A DNA stretch of 64,000 bases from Plantago ovata (lineage: Eukaryota > Streptophyta > Magnoliopsida > Lamiales > Plantaginaceae): assembly GCA_028274465.1 (NCBI GenBank), contig CM051458.1, forward strand, positions 334,632-398,631, given 5' to 3'. Every line of letters starts with the position of its first letter. The stretch's first letter is position 1. Under the pieces are notes generated by a model. The model was not told the DNA's origin and made no database searches. It worked only from the letters and a program-made list of their open reading frames with translations. The translations under genes were made by a program, and so were the position numbers. Below are positions 60,171-64,000 of the stretch, in pieces.

Positions 60171-61118
60171 ATGAGCCTTTTGAGTAATCCTGTTGCAACA
60201 TGGTCACTAGCATTAAGCACTAATATAGCCAATAAATCCTCCATTTCCTCAATCTCATCAAGGAACGTGAAAACACCAAGAAGCAGCTGTGTGATCAGAT
60301 CAACTCATCAGCCCAACCACTGTGGCAGTAACCCTTTTGAAGCTTATGTGGTCGACAAGTCCAGTTTGGTGAACAGATTTCTAGAGGAAGCAGTGGTTCT
60401 TAGTGAACCAGTGAAGCTTTACGAGTCAATGAGGTATAACTCATCTCCAGTTTCATTAATTTTCTTCACTATATATGTAATCTTTTGTGTGTTGGGGTGA
60501 ACATCTGATGTGTTCATTAGGTATTCGCTGCTTGCTTCTGGATCGTCGCAAAAGAGGGTGAGGGCTGCTGTCTGCATTGCTGGATGTGGAATAGTTGGAG
60601 GCAAAGAATCAACAGCGATGACTGCAGCCTGTGCTGTTGAGATGATCCACACTGGAATCTCCGTTCTTTCTGATTTACCAAGCCTGTACAATAATGTTTC
60701 ACGTTGGGGAAAGCCTACAAACCACATGATATTTGGTGAGGATATTGCTATTTTGGCTGCTCATGCACTTGTTACTCTAGCCTTTGAACATTTGGTGACT
60801 GGTTACACCAAGCTAGGTGTGTCTCCCCAAAGGATTCTTAGAGCAGTTGGTGAAATTTCCAAATGTATGGGTTCAGACTGGTTTGCGTATGAGCAACTTA
60901 ATAGAGATAGCATACTGAAAACTGATAATGGTTCGAGGTTGGAACGTATGAATGAGTTTAATGTAAACATACAGAAGCCTGATGCTCTTTTGGAAGGGTC
61001 TTTAGTGGTAGGTGCCATTTTAGGTGGTGGGGGCGACCTCGATGATGATAAAAGCATTTCAGAGTTAAGGGAGTTTGCTACAAGTATTGGAGCCTTGTTT
61101 CTGATGGTGGATTGTTGA
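60171..61118 (+). pseudogene. GGPP-synthase family paralogue, DDxxD lost and C-terminus cut off
   Basis: Two exons (60171-60433, 60521-61118) join in frame to 286 residues; full members have about 350. Residues 1-45 look like a transit peptide. The family core is plain ([10 protein letters not shown], CxxxC at 106-110, [22 protein letters not shown]). The first aspartate-rich motif, normally DDLPCMDND, is SDLPSLYNN (138-146), so magnesium-diphosphate binding should fail. The frame stops at VDC, where the second motif (VDDILD) belongs. A 4-base gain (gatt or similar) in gtggattgttgatgat would explain this. It may be a decaying copy, or a small-subunit-like regulator analogous to GPPS.SSU, which is catalytically dead but binds active GGPPS. 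Splice sites and long frame are intact, so transcription is possible. Confidence 0.8.
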
Positions 61119-63049
<1,931 letters not shown>

Positions 63050-63419
63050 ATTTACAATTCGACCAAGGAATATGTTATAACGTCTTCAGGATAATTTCAA
63101 ATGAATCCCTTTTGTTTGCTTATATAGATTGCTCAGCAATAATATGGAATCTGCATAGCTCTTGTTACATTTAATTAAAGCTATCGAAATTGATAGAAAA
63201 TACAACCAAAAGCTAGGACCGATGGGAGGTGCAGAAGTCATTATATTTGTTGTTTTCGATTCAATAATGTAAGTGTGGCTTTTTCAGGCCTAAGTTGACA
63301 CATAAGTTGATCTAGAAGTTGTGTGAGTATTTTACTCAACTTCGACTTACTGTCAACTGTCACACTTAACCTATTTATTGATCTTATTTATTCTAACATA
63401 ATAACTAGTTACCGAGCTG

Positions 63420-63920
63420 TATTTACTTAAGTGTGCAGGGGTGTGCTCTAACTTCAGGAGCATGACAAGGGAGCATTTACACACAGGGAAGTGTTCTAAC
63501 TGTAAGGAACATGGATGGGAAGGTTGAAAGAGGAGCTTAGCAGCTGGCATTCTGTTAGTCTGTTATCATCATTGCGTGAGGAGTAAGCAAATAGATTAGC
63601 TAGTGTATAAGCGCTCCTGTAACTGCTTGGAGAGCTCGTGAGATTCATTCTTGTTGTTATTCTCCAATCCACTGAAACAGAGAGTTAGGGAGAATACAGA
63701 GAGCTTGGTGAGTTGAGTGAGCTTGTAATCTGTAAGCTACTTTCTGGTGATTAGTGAAGAATTTTTCCTTCCCCGTGGACGTAGATTCATCTTGAATCGA
63801 ACCACGTAAACTTGTGCGTTCTGTATTTGTTTGATTACATACGATTTTGCTTGATTGATAGTTTAGTGTTCATATCATTCGATTGATTTGGGGGGGATTC
63901 TTAAGCTAAACGGTGTCGTA
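63420..63920 (+). mobile_element. Copia-like LTR, continuing past the right edge (fossil)
   Basis: The text around 63,740-63,830 (ccgtggacgtagattcat... gaaccacgtaaac) is the recognisable end part of copia LTRs, and gtcgtatcaagcgg near 63,917 resembles a damaged Met-tRNA primer site. A short open frame from an ATG near 63,941 would be the gag start. The left LTR border is not fixed, and the body lies outside the window. Confidence 0.5.
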
Positions 63921-64000
63921 TCAAGCGGTTAATCGTAACAATGGAGAAGATGATAACGCCACAAGTCCACAACATCCAAGATGTATGCATGCATGTTGTA

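Overview
This window is nuclear DNA from a higher plant. Split genes with GT-AG introns, plastid-type N-termini (J8-like and LPA3-like proteins, GGPP-synthase and cis-prenyltransferase), a group IIa WRKY, a HOOKLESS1-type acetyltransferase, a PPR protein and abundant plant transposons (Stowaway-like MITEs, tRNA-derived SINEs, L1-type LINEs, Ty3 and copia LTR elements) all point to a eudicot. The overall feel is asterid/Lamiales, but that is an inference from protein likeness only.

Layout: 1-10.4 kb is a nest of transposons: a broken Ty3/gypsy element on the minus strand, carrying a 5.0-kb L1-type LINE in its gag region (perfect 12-bp target duplication), a block that looks like mitochondrial DNA in its pol region, and a Stowaway-like MITE in its LTR. 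From 10.4 to 14.5 kb the DNA is AT-rich and intergenic, with two MITEs and a perfect 20-bp-arm palindrome. A WRKY40-type gene (14.7-16.2 kb, +) is followed by a DNA-3-methyladenine glycosylase I gene (17.5-20.4 kb, -). From 21 to 32 kb is a repeat-rich gap: a CACTA-like end, MITEs, a LINE fragment, a solo LTR with a 5-bp target duplication, SINEs and a microsatellite. From 32 kb genes dominate: HLS1-like acetyltransferase (+), a broken TBL (DUF231) gene (+), an LPA3-like DUF1995 gene with 12 exons (+) whose sixth intron holds a near-perfect 38-bp-arm hairpin, an intronless receptor-like kinase (+), a PPR gene (-), a J8-type J-protein (-) and an intronless MAPKKK-like kinase with an altered catalytic loop (+).

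The last 6 kb is the most interesting part. A plastid-type cis-prenyltransferase (57.9-59.1 kb, -) sits next to two tandem members of the GGPP-synthase family (60.2-61.1 and 62.0-63.0 kb, +). The first has lost its DDxxD active-site motif and stops at the second aspartate-rich motif. The second keeps both motifs but has glycine at the fifth position before the first motif, where plant GGPP synthases normally carry a bulky residue. That combination suggests a prenyl-diphosphate-supply cluster, possibly making a chain other than C20, with a dead paralogue that is either a regulatory subunit or a pseudogene. No terpene synthase or P450 is visible in the window. The right edge enters a copia-type LTR.

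Exon boundaries were placed by eye from splice signals, reading-frame continuity and remembered family sequences. Individual boundaries may be off by a base or two.
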